Below, piece after piece: positions 40,118 through 50,434 of a stretch of DNA of 64,000 bases (position 1 is the first letter of the stretch; each line of letters starts with the position of its first letter). A program made the position numbers and the translations under genes. Source of the stretch: Candidatus Methanobinarius endosymbioticus (GTDB lineage: Archaea > Methanobacteriota > Methanobacteria > Methanobacteriales > Methanobacteriaceae); the NCBI GenBank assembly GCA_003315655.1, contig NIZT01000020.1:1-64000 (forward strand), read 5' to 3'. Below the pieces are notes generated by a model. The model was not told where the DNA came from. It searched no databases and was given only the letters and a program-made list of their open reading frames with translations.

Positions 40118-42299
40118 TTAAATAATCATACTTAACTGTATTCTTCTTCTTTCAACATCAATGACTTTAACTTCAACGATGTCTCCAACACTAACAACAT
40201 CTAATGGATGATTACAAATTGATTTTCCACTAGTTGAGATATATGAACCAAACCATCTTGATGAACACCAATGTCTACAAAAGCACCGAAATCAACTACA
40301 TTTCTTATGGTTCCTTCAAGAATCATGTCTTTTTCAAGATCTTCAATTTCAAGTGTGTCACTTCTGATTATTGGTTGTGGCATTTCTTCTCTTGGATCTC
40401 TTCCTGGTTTTTTAAGTTCATTAACAATATCTTTTAGATTTATTTCACCAATATCGAAAGTTCACTTAAATGATTAAAATCACTTCCAACTAAATTATTG
40501 AGTATCAAAAATGAATTTTTTAAGATCATCCGTGGTAGCTTTAAAATCATCTAAATTATACCCTAAATTTTTAATCAATTTTTCAGTATCTTTATATTAC
40601 TCTGGGTGAAGTGTAGTAATATCCAATAATTTTCCTGTTCCATAAACTTTTAAAAATCCTGCACATTGTTCAAATGCTTTTGGACCTAGTTTAGATACTT
40701 TTAATAATTCATTCCTACTAGTAAATATTCCTTCTTTCTCACGATATTTAACAATATTTTTAGCTACATTAGAACTTATACCTGCAACATAGCTAAGAAG
40801 AGCTACTGAAACAGTGTTTAAATCTACTCCCACTTGATTTACTGATTTTTCAACCACATTTTTCAAATGTTCTTCTAATTTTTTCTGATTCATGTCATGT
40901 TGATATTGATCTACTCCAATAGATTTAGGATCTATTTTAACTAATTCTGCAAGAGGATCTTGTAAACATCGAGCTATTGAAATTGCACTACGTTCACCTA
41001 CATTATATTTAGGAAATTCTTCAGTAGCTAACTTACTATCCAAATAAACAAATGTTCCTGCTTCATTTACAATAACATATTGGACATTGGTTCCTTTGAT
41101 TATATCTACAATGATTTGTTCAGATTCTCTTGATGCTGTACCATTTCCCAAAGCTATGATATCAATATCATATTCTCTAATCATTTTTAATACAGTAGCT
41201 TTTGATTCATCAATTTTATTTTGAGGTTCTGTGGGATATATTATATTAGTAGCTAAAACTTTTAAAAATCCAACAACAACTGCTAATTTACAACCTGTAC
41301 GAAAAGCTGGGTCCCAACCAAGAACAATTTTATTTTGAATTGGTCCTTGCATAAGTAATTGTTCAAGATTCTTTGAAAATACTACTATAGATTTTTCTTC
41401 AGCTTTTTCTGTTAGAGTAGTTCTAATTTCTCTTTCAAGAGAAGGAGGTATTAATCTTTTATATGAATCTAATACTGTTTCTTCAATTGAATCTTTAGTA
41501 TATTTATTATAATCCGGGGCTATTTCTTCACTATTTTTTGAATGATCAAGGAGCATATGTCTATTTAAATATTCAATAATATCCTCTACAGGAGCATTGA
41601 TTTTAACTTTTAATAATTTCTCTTTTTCACCACGATTAATGCTAAAATCATATGAATAGCTATATTTGATATTTTTTCATTATAATCATAGTACATTTCA
41701 TATTCAGAAGAGTTATCTTTATCTTTAGCTTCGATAGCAAGTTTTCCAAATCTAAATGTAACTCCTCTAATAGATCGTCTAAAATCCCCATTATCTGAAA
41801 TTATTTCAGTTATAATATCCTCTACACCTTGAATAACTTCTTCAACAGGATTAACTTCTTTTTCTTCTGATAAATACTCTTTAGCTATTTCTGAAATAGG
41901 AATATCAATATTTTGCTCTAAAATTATATTTGCTAAAGCTTCTAAACCTTTTTCTTTAGCTATAGTAGCTCTTGTTCTTTTTTTAAGTTTATAAGGTCTG
42001 TATATATCTTCTAATTCCACAAGAGTTTCACATTTTTCAATAGCTAATTTAAGATCTTCAGTTAACTTTCCTTGTTCTTCAATAGATTTAAGAATTTGTT
42101 TTTTTCTTTCTTCTAAATTTCTTAAATAATTCAACCTTTCGCCAAATTTTCTAAGTATTTCATCATCAAGAGAACCTGTAACTTCTTTACGATATCTAGC
42201 TATAAAAGGTATAGTATTTCCTTCATCAATAAGATTTATTGTAACTTCACTTTGTCATGGTTTAATATTAAGTTCTTCTGCTAATGTTTTTGCTATCAT
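40118..42299 (-). pseudogene. tex: Broken Tex-family RNA-binding protein
   Basis: Tex is a mostly bacterial nucleic-acid-binding protein with YqgF-like, helix-hairpin-helix and S1 domains. AAGGAGA precedes ATG 42299. Lesions: TGA at 42257-42255 after AEELNIKP, where relatives have Trp; a one-base shift near 41640; TAA near 40596 after ITTLHPE; shifted sequence near 40460-40520; and a shortened S1 domain (VDFGAFVDIGVHQDGLVHIS, then VENQFVIIH before LDVVSVGDIVEVKVIDVERR). Intact pieces include the YqgF-like VLGWDPAFRTGCKLAVV and the HhH region LLSYVAGISSNVAKNIV. Full length would be about 725 residues. Confidence 0.88.
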
Positions 42300-42394
42300 A
42301 TCTGTAATTTCTCCTTATTTAAAGTAGGTACTCATAATTTAGTCAATAAAATAAGTTTTAAATATAATATATGAATTAAATATTAATTTTAAAA

Positions 42395-43651
42395 TTAATA
42401 TCTATTATCAAATATTCGAGTGGATTTTTTCTCATTACGAGGTAAATCACCAATATCAACTGGTTTAACATTTATTTTAATACCAATATCTGATTTAAAT
42501 TGTAGTTGAATTTCTCTTTCTAATTCATACTTATTAAAATTATCTTTAGCTTCAACAAATAAAGTACAAATGTCTCTTTCATTTAAATGATCTATCATGA
42601 ATTGCTATTCACTAGAAAATCCTTTTATTTTATCTAAGACTTCATCGATCTGATTAGGAAAAATATTTACTCCTTTTACTTTAACCATATCATCTGTTCT
42701 ACCTACTAAAATATCTATTCTAGGATATTCACTTCCACATTCACATTTTCTGGGAATGATTCGAGTGAGATCATGGTTTCTATATCTTATAAGAGGCGCT
42801 CCTTCTTTTTTCAAAGTTGTTATAACTAATTCTCCAATTTCTCCATCTGGGAGAACGTCACCTGTTTTAGGATCAATTATTTCAAAGCAGAGATAATCAT
42901 CACATAAATGTATTCCACATTCATATTCACAGCTAATACCAATTCCAGGCCCATAAATTTCAGTTAATCCATAAATATCATAGAGTTTAACTCCTAATTC
43001 ATTAACTATTCTCTGGCGCATTTTTTCTTCCCATCTTTCAGAACTAATGATTCATTTTTTCAAATGAATTTGATCATTAATTCCTCTTTTAGATATTTCT
43101 TCAGCTAAAAGTAAAACATAAAAAGAAGTTACACAGAGAACAGAAGACTTTAAATCCATCATCATTGTTAGCTGTTTATCAGTATTACCTGGGCCCATTG
43201 GAATAGACATAGCTCCTAATCGTTCAGCTCCACTTTGAAAACCAATAGCTGCTGTCCATAATCCATAACCAGGAGTAATGTGAATAATATCTTTATTTGT
43301 AAATCCATCCATCTTATAACATCTTTCAAACATCATAGCCCAATTTTCAATATCTTTAACATTGTATGAAATTATTACAGGAGTTCCAGTTGTTCCAGAA
43401 GAATGAATTCTAACAATTTCTTCATCACTAACTGCTTGTAAACCAAGAGGATAAACTTCTCTTAAACCATTTTTATCTGTAAAAGGTAATTCTTCGAACT
43501 CTTCTTGATTTTTAATAGTTTTAATATCTCCCAATTTATTCTTATAAAAACCATTAAAACTCTTTTTATTATTTTTATCATTATCACTATTTTCTTTCAA
43601 TCTAATTAGCTGTTTATTTATTAATTCTAATTGGTTTTTATTTAGTTTCAT
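42395..43651 (-). pseudogene. Phenylacetate-CoA-ligase-like AMP-forming enzyme with two in-frame stops
   Basis: Adenylate-forming ligase of the PaaK type, which in methanogens may activate aryl acids such as phenylacetate or indoleacetate for amino-acid synthesis. One frame of 418 codons carries only two lesions. One is TGA at about 43051-43049 (HLKK-stop-IISSERW, where relatives have Gly). The other is TAG at about 42604-42602 (GFSSE-stop-QFMIDH, where Tyr is expected). Motifs present: IHSSGTTGTPVIISYN, YDIYGLTEIYGPGIGISCE, RYRNHDLTRII, GRTDDMVKVKGVNIFP. No frameshifts, so the loss is recent or apparent only. Confidence 0.85.
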
Positions 43652-44084
43652 ATAATTTTCTCATAATTGAATAAATCACAAAAAATTATTTTAATTAATT
43701 TATAATTAAATATATTTGATAGATTTAATAATATAGAATAGTAGAAGTATATTATAATGCATATGCAATGATACATACATTATTTTATAAGTAAATCATT
43801 CATAACCTAATAATTTATAATAATTATATATTTATTTTTTAATTATAATAATTTAATCATTAATTAAATAATTATTTTATTATATATAAAAATTATTTTA
43901 TATATTTATAAATTTATATAAATAAAAAATTTATAATTAAATAGTGCATAAAATTGAAAAAATATAATGTTAAAATACAATAAAAAAAAAATATAATTAT
44001 AATAAAATGAAATATAATACTAAATATAAAAATAAATTATTAAATTTAATTAAACATATTTTAAATTAATTTAAAAGCGATATT
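43652..44084. other. Divergent promoter region, AT-rich
   Basis: About 430 bp between the divergent ligase relic and trm5. It has a perfect 10-bp palindrome TGCATATGCA at 43758-43767. The right half is A-rich spacer ending in GCGATATT before the trm5 start. No RNA gene or ORF. Confidence 0.4.
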
Positions 44085-45179
44085 ATGTTAACCATAAAAA
44101 TTCCATTGAAAAACATACAAAAAGTAAGGGAAATATTAATGGAAAATGAGCTTATTGATAGAGATTATAAAACACTCACTGAAAAAAACTATGGTTATAT
44201 AGGCATAAATAAAGATTTGAGTCCAAAAATTCAAAATCAAATCAAAGAAGAAATTAAAAGAAATAAAAAAGAATTTAATAATGATTCACAAGATCTTAGT
44301 TTTGAAATAGTTGAAAAAGACTTAGAAAAACTAAAAAAACAACCTAGAAGTATGGGAGAATATCTTAAAGGGAAGCTCACAAATGAAGAAGTTGAAAAAT
44401 TAAAAACTTCATTTGATATTATTGGAGATGCTGTTATTCTTGAAATTCCAGAAGATCTTCAACCAAAAAAAAATATTATTGGAGAATCTACCTTCAATTT
44501 TACTAAAAGAAAAGCTATTTTTATGAAAAAAAGTGCTGTTGAAGGAGTAACTAGAACTAGGCAACTTGAACATATTGCAGGAGAAGAAATTTCAGAAACT
44601 ATTCATAAAGAACATGGAGCTAGATTAAAGTTAGATGTAAAAGAAGTTTATTTTTCACCAAGGTTAGCTACAGAAAGAAAAAAAATAGCTGAACAAGTGA
44701 ATGATGGTGAAATTATTCTGGATATGTTTGCAGGTATTGGGCCATTTCCTATTCTTATAACTAAAGACCATGATGTTGATATTTATGCTGTAGACATTAA
44801 TGAAGAAGCTATAAATTATATGAATGAAAATATAAAATTGAATAAATTAAAAGGAAAAATAACACCAATATTAGGAGACATAAGTCAAATAGCTAAAGAA
44901 GAATTCATTCCTAATGAAATTAAATTTGATAGAATTATTATGAATCTTCCTGGAACAGCTAAAGAGTTTTTAGAATTAGCTATTTCACTTACCAAGAATG
45001 ATGGAATTATACATTACTATGAATTCTCAAATGGATATGAATCAGGAATAAAAAGAATTAAAGATATGGCAAAAACACAGAATAAAAAAGTTGAAATTTT
45101 AAATACCCGTAAAGTAAAATCCAGTCGTCCTAAAGAGTGGCATGTTGTTATTGATACTAAGATAGATAGTATTGATTAA
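44085..45179 (+). CDS. trm5: tRNA (guanine37-N1)-methyltransferase Trm5
   Basis: Makes m1G37 in tRNA to prevent +1 frameshifting. 364 residues, with an archaeal Trm5b-like layout. A small N-terminal D1 domain (about 1-75) is followed by the D2/D3 core with the signature EHGARLKLDVKEVYFSPRLATERKKIAE, SAM motif ILDMFAGIGPFPI, acidic IYAVDINEEAI, NLPGTAKEFLELA and the C-terminal RPKEWHVVIDTKI. Complete. The start ATG has only a weak site (GCGAT). Like dphB it has no partner nearby. Confidence 0.93.
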   Translation: MLTIKIPLKNIQKVREILMENELIDRDYKTLTEKNYGYIGINKDLSPKIQNQIKEEIKRNKKEFNNDSQDLSFEIVEKDLEKLKKQPRSMGEYLKGKLTNEEVEKLKTSFDIIGDAVILEIPEDLQPKKNIIGESTFNFTKRKAIFMKKSAVEGVTRTRQLEHIAGEEISETIHKEHGARLKLDVKEVYFSPRLATERKKIAEQVNDGEIILDMFAGIGPFPILITKDHDVDIYAVDINEEAINYMNENIKLNKLKGKITPILGDISQIAKEEFIPNEIKFDRIIMNLPGTAKEFLELAISLTKNDGIIHYYEFSNGYESGIKRIKDMAKTQNKKVEILNTRKVKSSRPKEWHVVIDTKIDSID

Positions 45180-45467
45180 ACTAATATTTTACTACCTATT
45201 ATTTTTTATAAAATTATTTTTTATATAAGATAAATACATTTTTTCTATCAAGTATATCCTAATTAATTATAATTAATTAGAATTATGTAATAAATATATT
45301 TGTTATTAAGTATATTTATGTATTAAGTATATATAAAGTAAATATGAAAAAATAAACAATATTTGTATACTATTTATATAATAATATTTAAATATCTGTA
45401 TAAATTAATCATCAGATATGATATACAGACATGAAAAACATGTTATTTATTAACATGAGGGGATTAA

Positions 45468-45843
45468 ATGGAAGGAAAAACAAGAAATATAAAGAAATTA
45501 TAGCTATATTGGGAATAGCTACAATAATATTATGTGGAGCTATTGGAACCGGAATAATAAATTATAATGGAGATTTAAGTTCTGGAATTCTTGGATTAAC
45601 ATCTAAAGTAGACACATTAGATAAAACATTAGTGGATAATGACGGAAGTAAATTCAAAAGTCAAGATGAAATGAATGTAGCTAAGGCTGCATCTAAAAAG
45701 TTTGTTGGAAGTAAAAAAGCAAAAGTATACCATACAAATGGTGTAGATATGTTAAACAACTAAAAAAGTCCAACACAAAATATTATTCATCAAAAAAAAG
45801 TGCTAAAAAAGCAGGAAAAAGACCTTGTAAAGTTTGTTTCTAA
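45468..45843 (+). pseudogene. Frameshifted small membrane protein with Ada-like zinc-binding tail
   Basis: Probably one small gene in pieces. GAGGGG precedes ATG 45468. After about eight codons one base is missing, and the frame then reads KYKEIIAILGIATIILCGAI (signal anchor) then GTGIINYNGD. It runs to SKKFVGSKKAKVYHTNG, where a second shift occurs near 45735. The correct continuation is CRYVKQLKKSNTKYYSSKKS then AKKAGKRPCKVCF and TAA at 45841-45843. The C-x16-30-CxxC pattern matches the Ada/thermonuclease-type metal-binding tail found on secreted proteins. An in-frame start at 45431 also exists but lacks a ribosome binding site. Confidence 0.6.
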
Positions 45844-46092
45844 TAATATTAATAATAATATAAACAAAGTATTTTATTTTTTTATTTGTTATAATTAACT
45901 TATTTAATATATTAAAAATATGTATTTAGAAATTTAATGATAAATTAAAGGAATTGCCATATTAGTTTCACTACTAGGAATGTTTAAATCATGATATTTA
46001 ACTATGCTTAAAAGGTTCTATTGAAGTTAATTTGTTATGAATCTCAATATTTAAATTAATCAAAAATTTGATCTTTTTCACCAATAGAAACA

Positions 46093-46311
46093 TTAGCAAT
46101 ACCTTTTATAATATTTTTCAAATTGTTTTTTTAGTATATTAAATTTTTCAGAAGCTTTAAAAATTTCAATTCCTATTGGAATTTTTTCAGTGTTAAAATC
46201 CATAGCTATAAGATATCCAGTTAAAAATTCAGAAAACTCATATCCTTCTTCATCCAGATACAAAAATAAACTATCATTTTCCAAGTCATGATCGAATTTC
46301 ATATTTTTCAT
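46093..46311 (-). CDS. DUF2283-type small protein, putative antitoxin
   Basis: 72-residue protein with the DUF2283 pattern MKFDHDLENDSLFLYLDEEG...TGYLIAMDFNTEKIPIGIEI (Tyr-Asp-x-Asp-xx-Ala/Ser-Leu-Tyr-like start and the 'IGIEIF' strand). GGAGG 8 nt upstream sets the start at ATG 46311 rather than the longer frame. Its start overlaps the end of the preceding gene by 26 nt. DUF2283 proteins are commonly second in small two-gene modules with DUF4258-like partners, hence the antitoxin suggestion. Complete and without lesions. Confidence 0.65.
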   Translation of the reverse strand: MKNMKFDHDLENDSLFLYLDEEGYEFSEFLTGYLIAMDFNTEKIPIGIEIFKASEKFNILKKQFEKYYKRYC

Positions 46312-46615
46312 GGAACAAACCTCCTCTATATTTTTTCCCGATTCTATGTGCTGTAGCAATATTAATGAATTTATCTTTAATAACTATGACTCTCTTAATC
46401 TTCTCATTTTCATATTCATATATTAAAGAAAATTTTTTAAATTCTTGTTGTTGAATATAGATTGGTTTTTCAGTTTTTATAATTTCAATAAGTTCATTAA
46501 GTGAAAAATTTCTCTGCCTATTTCTCATTTTAGAATGATTAGTAGGTATTATATGGTTTTTGTTAAAATTAAGCAAATATTTAACAATATCATCTTCATC
46601 AAATCTCATAGTCAT
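46286..46615 (-). CDS. DUF4258-like small protein, putative toxin partner
   Basis: 109 residues. Features: NHSKMRNRQRNFSLNELIEII near 27-47 (His/Arg pattern near the start of DUF4258 and RelE-like folds), FKKFSLIYEYENEKIKRVIVI (two strands) and NIATAHRIGKK near the C-terminus. Start ATG 46615 follows GGTGAAAAATAC. The next gene overlaps by 26 nt, so they are translationally coupled. I infer a toxin-antitoxin-like pair; the activity is not established. It is the only intact module of this kind in the window, in contrast to the dead VapBC pair at 38.2-38.9 kb. Confidence 0.55.
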   Translation of the reverse strand: MTMRFDEDDIVKYLLNFNKNHIIPTNHSKMRNRQRNFSLNELIEIIKTEKPIYIQQQEFKKFSLIYEYENEKIKRVIVIKDKFINIATAHRIGKKYRGGLFHEKYEIRS

Positions 46616-46965
46616 GTATTTTTCACCATGAACACTTAATTATTATTAAATAATCATCTAATTAAATCATAATTCATAGATCTTTTTAGTTAAATAATAA
46701 TATTTTAATTAAGTTTATATAAATAGTATTGAAAAATAATTAAAAAAAATAGCTAAAAAGAAATAATTAAGTTTAAATTATAAAATAAACTTCAAATAGT
46801 AAAATTATAAATTACTTTGAAATAATAACAAGCATAACAACCTTAAAAATTCAGTTCATTTTACCTTCATATTATATAAAATTATAAAGAAAAATAGAAT
46901 CAAAAAAATTATATAAAGATAAAAAATAGATAATACGACACATAATATACAAAGGAAATGAAAAA

Positions 46966-47437
46966 ATGATTGTATTAAAAGGAGATATTTATGTATAAAA
47001 GCTGATATTATTGTTAATGCAGCTAATAAAACTCTTTTAGGAGGAGATGTTGATAGTATGATTCATCGTGAAGCTGGCTCTGGACTCCTAGAAGAATATT
47101 TTAAGTTAAATATTGTAAAACAGGTGATGCAAAAATAAATAATGCATACAACTTAATAGCTAAAAAAATAATTCATACCATTGGTTCCATATATAAAGAT
47201 GGGAGACATGAAGAAGCTGAGTTATTAAAAAATGCATATATCAATTGTATGAAATTAGCAGAAGAATATAGAAAAGAAAATAATAAAGAAAATATAACCA
47301 TTGCTTTTCCTTCTATCAGTATTGGAGCTTATGGCTATCCTAAAGAAGAAGCTTCAAAAATAGCTATTGATACTATAATAAACATCAATAATCCTAAAAT
47401 AACAGTCATATTTACTTGTTTTAGTGAATCTGATTAG
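46966..47437 (+). pseudogene. Broken macro-domain (ADP-ribose) protein
   Basis: Relic of a YmdB-like macro domain, hydrolase of O-acetyl-ADP-ribose or ADP-ribosylated targets. AAAGGAAA precedes ATG 46966 (MIVLKGDI). A shift follows at once; the next piece is [29 protein letters not shown], in which the usual GGGGVDGAIH loop is degraded. A second shift near 47125 leads to [20 protein letters not shown] and then the intact last third, FPSISIGAYGYPKEEASKIA. Two frameshifts in total. Confidence 0.8.
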
Positions 47438-47594
47438 CATTTATATATTAAAAAGGTATATGGAATAAAAATAGAATGTTATGGATAAAAATAATATAGT
47501 AGTAATTAATCAAATAATGTAAGTCAAATGAAAAATTCCAAAAATGAAAAATAAGAATTATAAAAAATAATTAAAAAAAATAAAATTATTATTC

Positions 47595-49577
47595 TTATTT
47601 CCATTTTAAAAGCAATGAAGAATAGATAACAACTAACACAGAACCTACATTATGAACTAATGCTCCAGTAATAGGATCTAAAATACCTAACATAGCTAAT
47701 ATTATAGCTACAAAGTTTAAAGCTAGGGAAATTATTATATTAATGTTAATAGTCTGCATTGTTTTCTTTGAAATTCCTAATAGATGAGGAAGAGATTTAA
47801 TATCATCCCCAATAAGAGCTATGTCTGCTGCTTCAACAGCTATATCACTACCTATTCCTCCCATAGCTATTCCAACATGAGCTTTTTTAAGAGATGGAGC
47901 ATCATTAACACCATCTCCAATCATAGCTACAGGATCACTTTTAATGTTTTGATAAGCATCAATAATATTCATTTTTTTCTTAGGAAGACAATTATAATAC
48001 AATTCATCTATTCCTACTTGATCGGCTATATGTTTAGCAGGTTTTTCACTATCTCCAGTTAAAAGAACTGTATTTAAATCTAATTTTTCTATATTAGCAA
48101 TAGTATCTTTTACATCTTCTCTTAAAGAATCCCCTAAAATTATAGCACCTTTAAAAACATTATTGATAGCTATATAAATTATAGTTGTTCCTTTATCTAC
48201 AGAAGACAAAAGATTTTGTTTTATCCAATTTTCATCCATTTTCAAGTTAGCTTCACATTCTAAAAAGACTTTATTTCCTGCTAAAACCTTTTCCCCATTA
48301 ATTAATCCTTTTATACCTTTTCCAATAGTCATTTCAAAATTTTCTACATCAAAGAAATTAATTCCAGATTTAGATTTAGAGTTAATGTTAAAATTAGAAT
48401 TAGAATTATTTTGATTATCATAATCGCTTTGATCCATATAATATTTATCCCTATAATATGTAACAACAGCTTTACCCAGAGGATGTTCTGATTTATTTTC
48501 TAGTGAAGCTACAGTTTTAATTAAAGAGTTATCTTCACTAAGTTCATTATTAATATCATTTTCAGAATCATCTGTATAATTAATAATATCAAGCACTTTA
48601 GGTTTACCATAAGTTAAAGTACCAGTTTTATCAAAAAGAACTTTTTTAACTTGTGACAAACGTTCTAAAGCATCCCCTTCTTTAACCAAAATCTCATATT
48701 TTGTTAAATTTCCAATAGCAGCTATTATTGCAGTAAGAGTAGCTAAAACTAAGGCACATGGACAAAATACAACCAATACTGTGACAGATCTGATGATTTC
48801 TCCAGTTAAAAAATAAGTAGCTATTGCTGCTGTTAATGCTATTACTACAATCCAAGTTGCCCATCTATCAGTAAGTCGAACAATTTTAGATTTTTCAGCA
48901 TCAGCTGATTCAACTAAATCTATCATCCTTTGAAGAGAGCTGTCTTTACCTATCTTAGTAGCTTTCATAACAAAAGATCCAAATTGATTAACAGTTCCAC
49001 TAAAGATTTCATCCCCCGTAAGTTTATCTACTGGAATTGATTCTCCAGTCATTATTGATTGATCAATAGATATCTCCCCATTAACAAGTTCACCATCAAC
49101 AGGAACAGTTTCACCAGGTAATACTTTAATTAAATCACCAATAGCTACTTCTTTGGCATCGATCATCTTTTCATCAGCATTGTTATTTTTATTCGATACA
49201 ATTCTTGCTGTTCTTGGTGTTGAGTCCACTAATTTTTCGATTCCAGCTCTTGATCTAGCTACAGTAAATTCTTCTAAAAGTCCACCTAAAGCCATAATTA
49301 CTGCAATTTCTCCAGCTGCAAATATTTCCCCAATAATTATAGAAGCTATAAGAGCTATAGAAACTAAAAGATCTGTTTTTATATCAAATTCCGTAACAAG
49401 TCCAATAGCTGCATCTTTAATAATAGGAATACCACAGAGTAAAATTGTAATCCATGCTAAATCAATCGTACCTATTGTAAATACTCTAAAAAAGCTTAAT
49501 ACTAAAGCAATAGTCGAAATAATGAGAAATATTATGGATCTTTTCTCTTCACTTATAAACTCATTTTCAATATTCAT
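47595..49577 (-). CDS. P1B-type heavy-metal-transporting ATPase (CPC motif)
   Basis: Metal-exporting ATPase of the inner membrane. 660 residues, no N-terminal metal-binding HMA domain. Actuator motif MTGESIPVDK (about 178-187), the transmembrane metal motif CPC in VFCPCALVLATL, phosphorylation site FDKTGTLTYGKP, the SEHPLG motif and the hinge MIGDGVNDAPSLKKAHVGIAMG. A Asn/Ser-rich insert of about 30 residues lies in the P/N domain before GKGIKG. CPC with a CsoR-type neighbour suggests Cu(I), but Zn/Cd-type enzymes share CPC. It has its own promoter with an operator-like site. Intact. Confidence 0.92.
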   Translation of the reverse strand: MNIENEFISEEKRSIIFLIISTIALVLSFFRVFTIGTIDLAWITILLCGIPIIKDAAIGLVTEFDIKTDLLVSIALIASIIIGEIFAAGEIAVIMALGGLLEEFTVARSRAGIEKLVDSTPRTARIVSNKNNNADEKMIDAKEVAIGDLIKVLPGETVPVDGELVNGEISIDQSIMTGESIPVDKLTGDEIFSGTVNQFGSFVMKATKIGKDSSLQRMIDLVESADAEKSKIVRLTDRWATWIVVIALTAAIATYFLTGEIIRSVTVLVVFCPCALVLATLTAIIAAIGNLTKYEILVKEGDALERLSQVKKVLFDKTGTLTYGKPKVLDIINYTDDSENDINNELSEDNSLIKTVASLENKSEHPLGKAVVTYYRDKYYMDQSDYDNQNNSNSNFNINSKSKSGINFFDVENFEMTIGKGIKGLINGEKVLAGNKVFLECEANLKMDENWIKQNLLSSVDKGTTIIYIAINNVFKGAIILGDSLREDVKDTIANIEKLDLNTVLLTGDSEKPAKHIADQVGIDELYYNCLPKKKMNIIDAYQNIKSDPVAMIGDGVNDAPSLKKAHVGIAMGGIGSDIAVEAADIALIGDDIKSLPHLLGISKKTMQTININIIISLALNFVAIILAMLGILDPITGALVHNVGSVLVVIYSSLLLKWK

Positions 49578-49696
49578 TTTAAAACTTCCAAAATACCAAA
49601 TACAATACCAAATATCAAAAATTATACAAATATCACATACAAATCAAAATATCAGATATTATAAAAAAATACCATATATAAATTATTTAATTATAT

Positions 49697-49722
49697 AGGT
49701 ATAGGGGTAAGGGTATAGAGGG
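49697..49722 (-). promoter_or_regulatory. CsoR-like operator in front of the metal ATPase
   Basis: Plus strand GGTATAGGGGTAAGGGTATA (49698-49717). It shares the 10-mer TATAGGGGTA (49700-49709) with the site upstream of the regulator gene. It sits at the minus-strand TATA box (CTATATAAT), about 115-140 bp upstream of the ATPase start, so a bound repressor would block promoter access. Confidence 0.6.
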
Positions 49723-49747
49723 AAAAAATAAAAAAATATAAGAAAAA

Positions 49748-50020
49748 TTAAAGACGTGCAAAATACTCAACAGCTTTTGTAAAATCTTTGATTATTTTAT
49801 TAGAATCTCCAGATTCAATACCTTCTTTAACACAATTATTAAGGTGTCCTTCAAGAACAATTTGACCGACTTTATGTAAAGCAGATTTTGACGCATTAAT
49901 TTGCATAAGAATATCTTCACAAGGACCATCTTCATCAATCATACGATCAATACCATTTAATTGACCAATTATCTTTTTTAATCGCCTATGAAGATTATCA
50001 GAATCCATACATTTTTTCAT
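49748..50020 (-). CDS. csoR: CsoR/DUF156-family metal-sensing repressor
   Basis: Helical metal-responsive DNA-binding repressor, 90 residues. The CsoR-type ligands are visible: Cys in EDGPCEDILMQ (about 34), then His and Cys in LEGHLNNCVKEG (about 59 and 63), matching the Cys-His-Cys copper pattern. N-terminal LHRRLKKIIGQLNGIDRMI is the conserved DNA-facing helix. It lies 170 bp upstream of the metal ATPase on the same strand, and both genes carry the GGGGTA-type site, so autoregulation and control of the exporter are likely. Start ATG after TTAGGTGAATAAAA. Confidence 0.88.
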   Translation of the reverse strand: MKKCMDSDNLHRRLKKIIGQLNGIDRMIDEDGPCEDILMQINASKSALHKVGQIVLEGHLNNCVKEGIESGDSNKIIKDFTKAVEYFARL

Positions 50021-50142
50021 TTTTATTCACCTAACACTGAAAAACTAAAAATTATTTTTCACTGAAAATTTTTTATAAAATACTTTTATAAAATATTTTT
50101 TACTTAGAGTTATTTTCTAATAAAAAATTATTGTTTAGCTTA

Positions 50143-50178
50143 TACCTATAGGGGTAGTGGTACCGATAATATTTAAAG
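50143..50178 (-). promoter_or_regulatory. csoR promoter with CsoR-type operator
   Basis: Plus-strand ATACCTATAGGGGTAGTGGT (50142-50161) closely resembles known bacterial CsoR operators of the TACCC-N-GGGGGTA type. On the minus strand the TATA-like TTTAAATATT (about 50178-50169) lies just upstream, so the operator covers the expected start site, about 125 bp before csoR. The flanking gap 50021-50434 is otherwise AT-rich. Confidence 0.65.
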
Positions 50179-50434
50179 TTTTTGATATTTTTTATAGAAA
50201 AATATTTTTTATAATTTATTATACAATATATATTGAATAAATTTAATATAATTATTATATATTATACTATTATATTATTTATCTATTAATTTTTATATAT
50301 TTATTAGATTTATAAATTTATTAATTTATTAATTAAAAATAAAGATAATTAGAGATACTAAAGATAAATAAAAATATAAAAATAAATATCAATAAATTAT
50401 TTTAAATATTTTTATAAAATAAAAAGGCGTGAAA

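Noticed and set aside
42602..42604. Pyrrolysine at the in-frame TAG of the PaaK relic
   Set aside because: A TGA also interrupts the same gene, relatives have Tyr there, and Methanobacteriales are not known to use pyrrolysine.
47784..48062. Plus-strand 92-codon ORF opposite the metal ATPase
   Set aside because: Shadow of the ATPase reading frame; no start site and composition follows the antisense of conserved motifs.
49153..49698. Plus-strand 181-codon ORF
   Set aside because: Antisense to the N-terminal part of the ATPase; no ribosome binding site.
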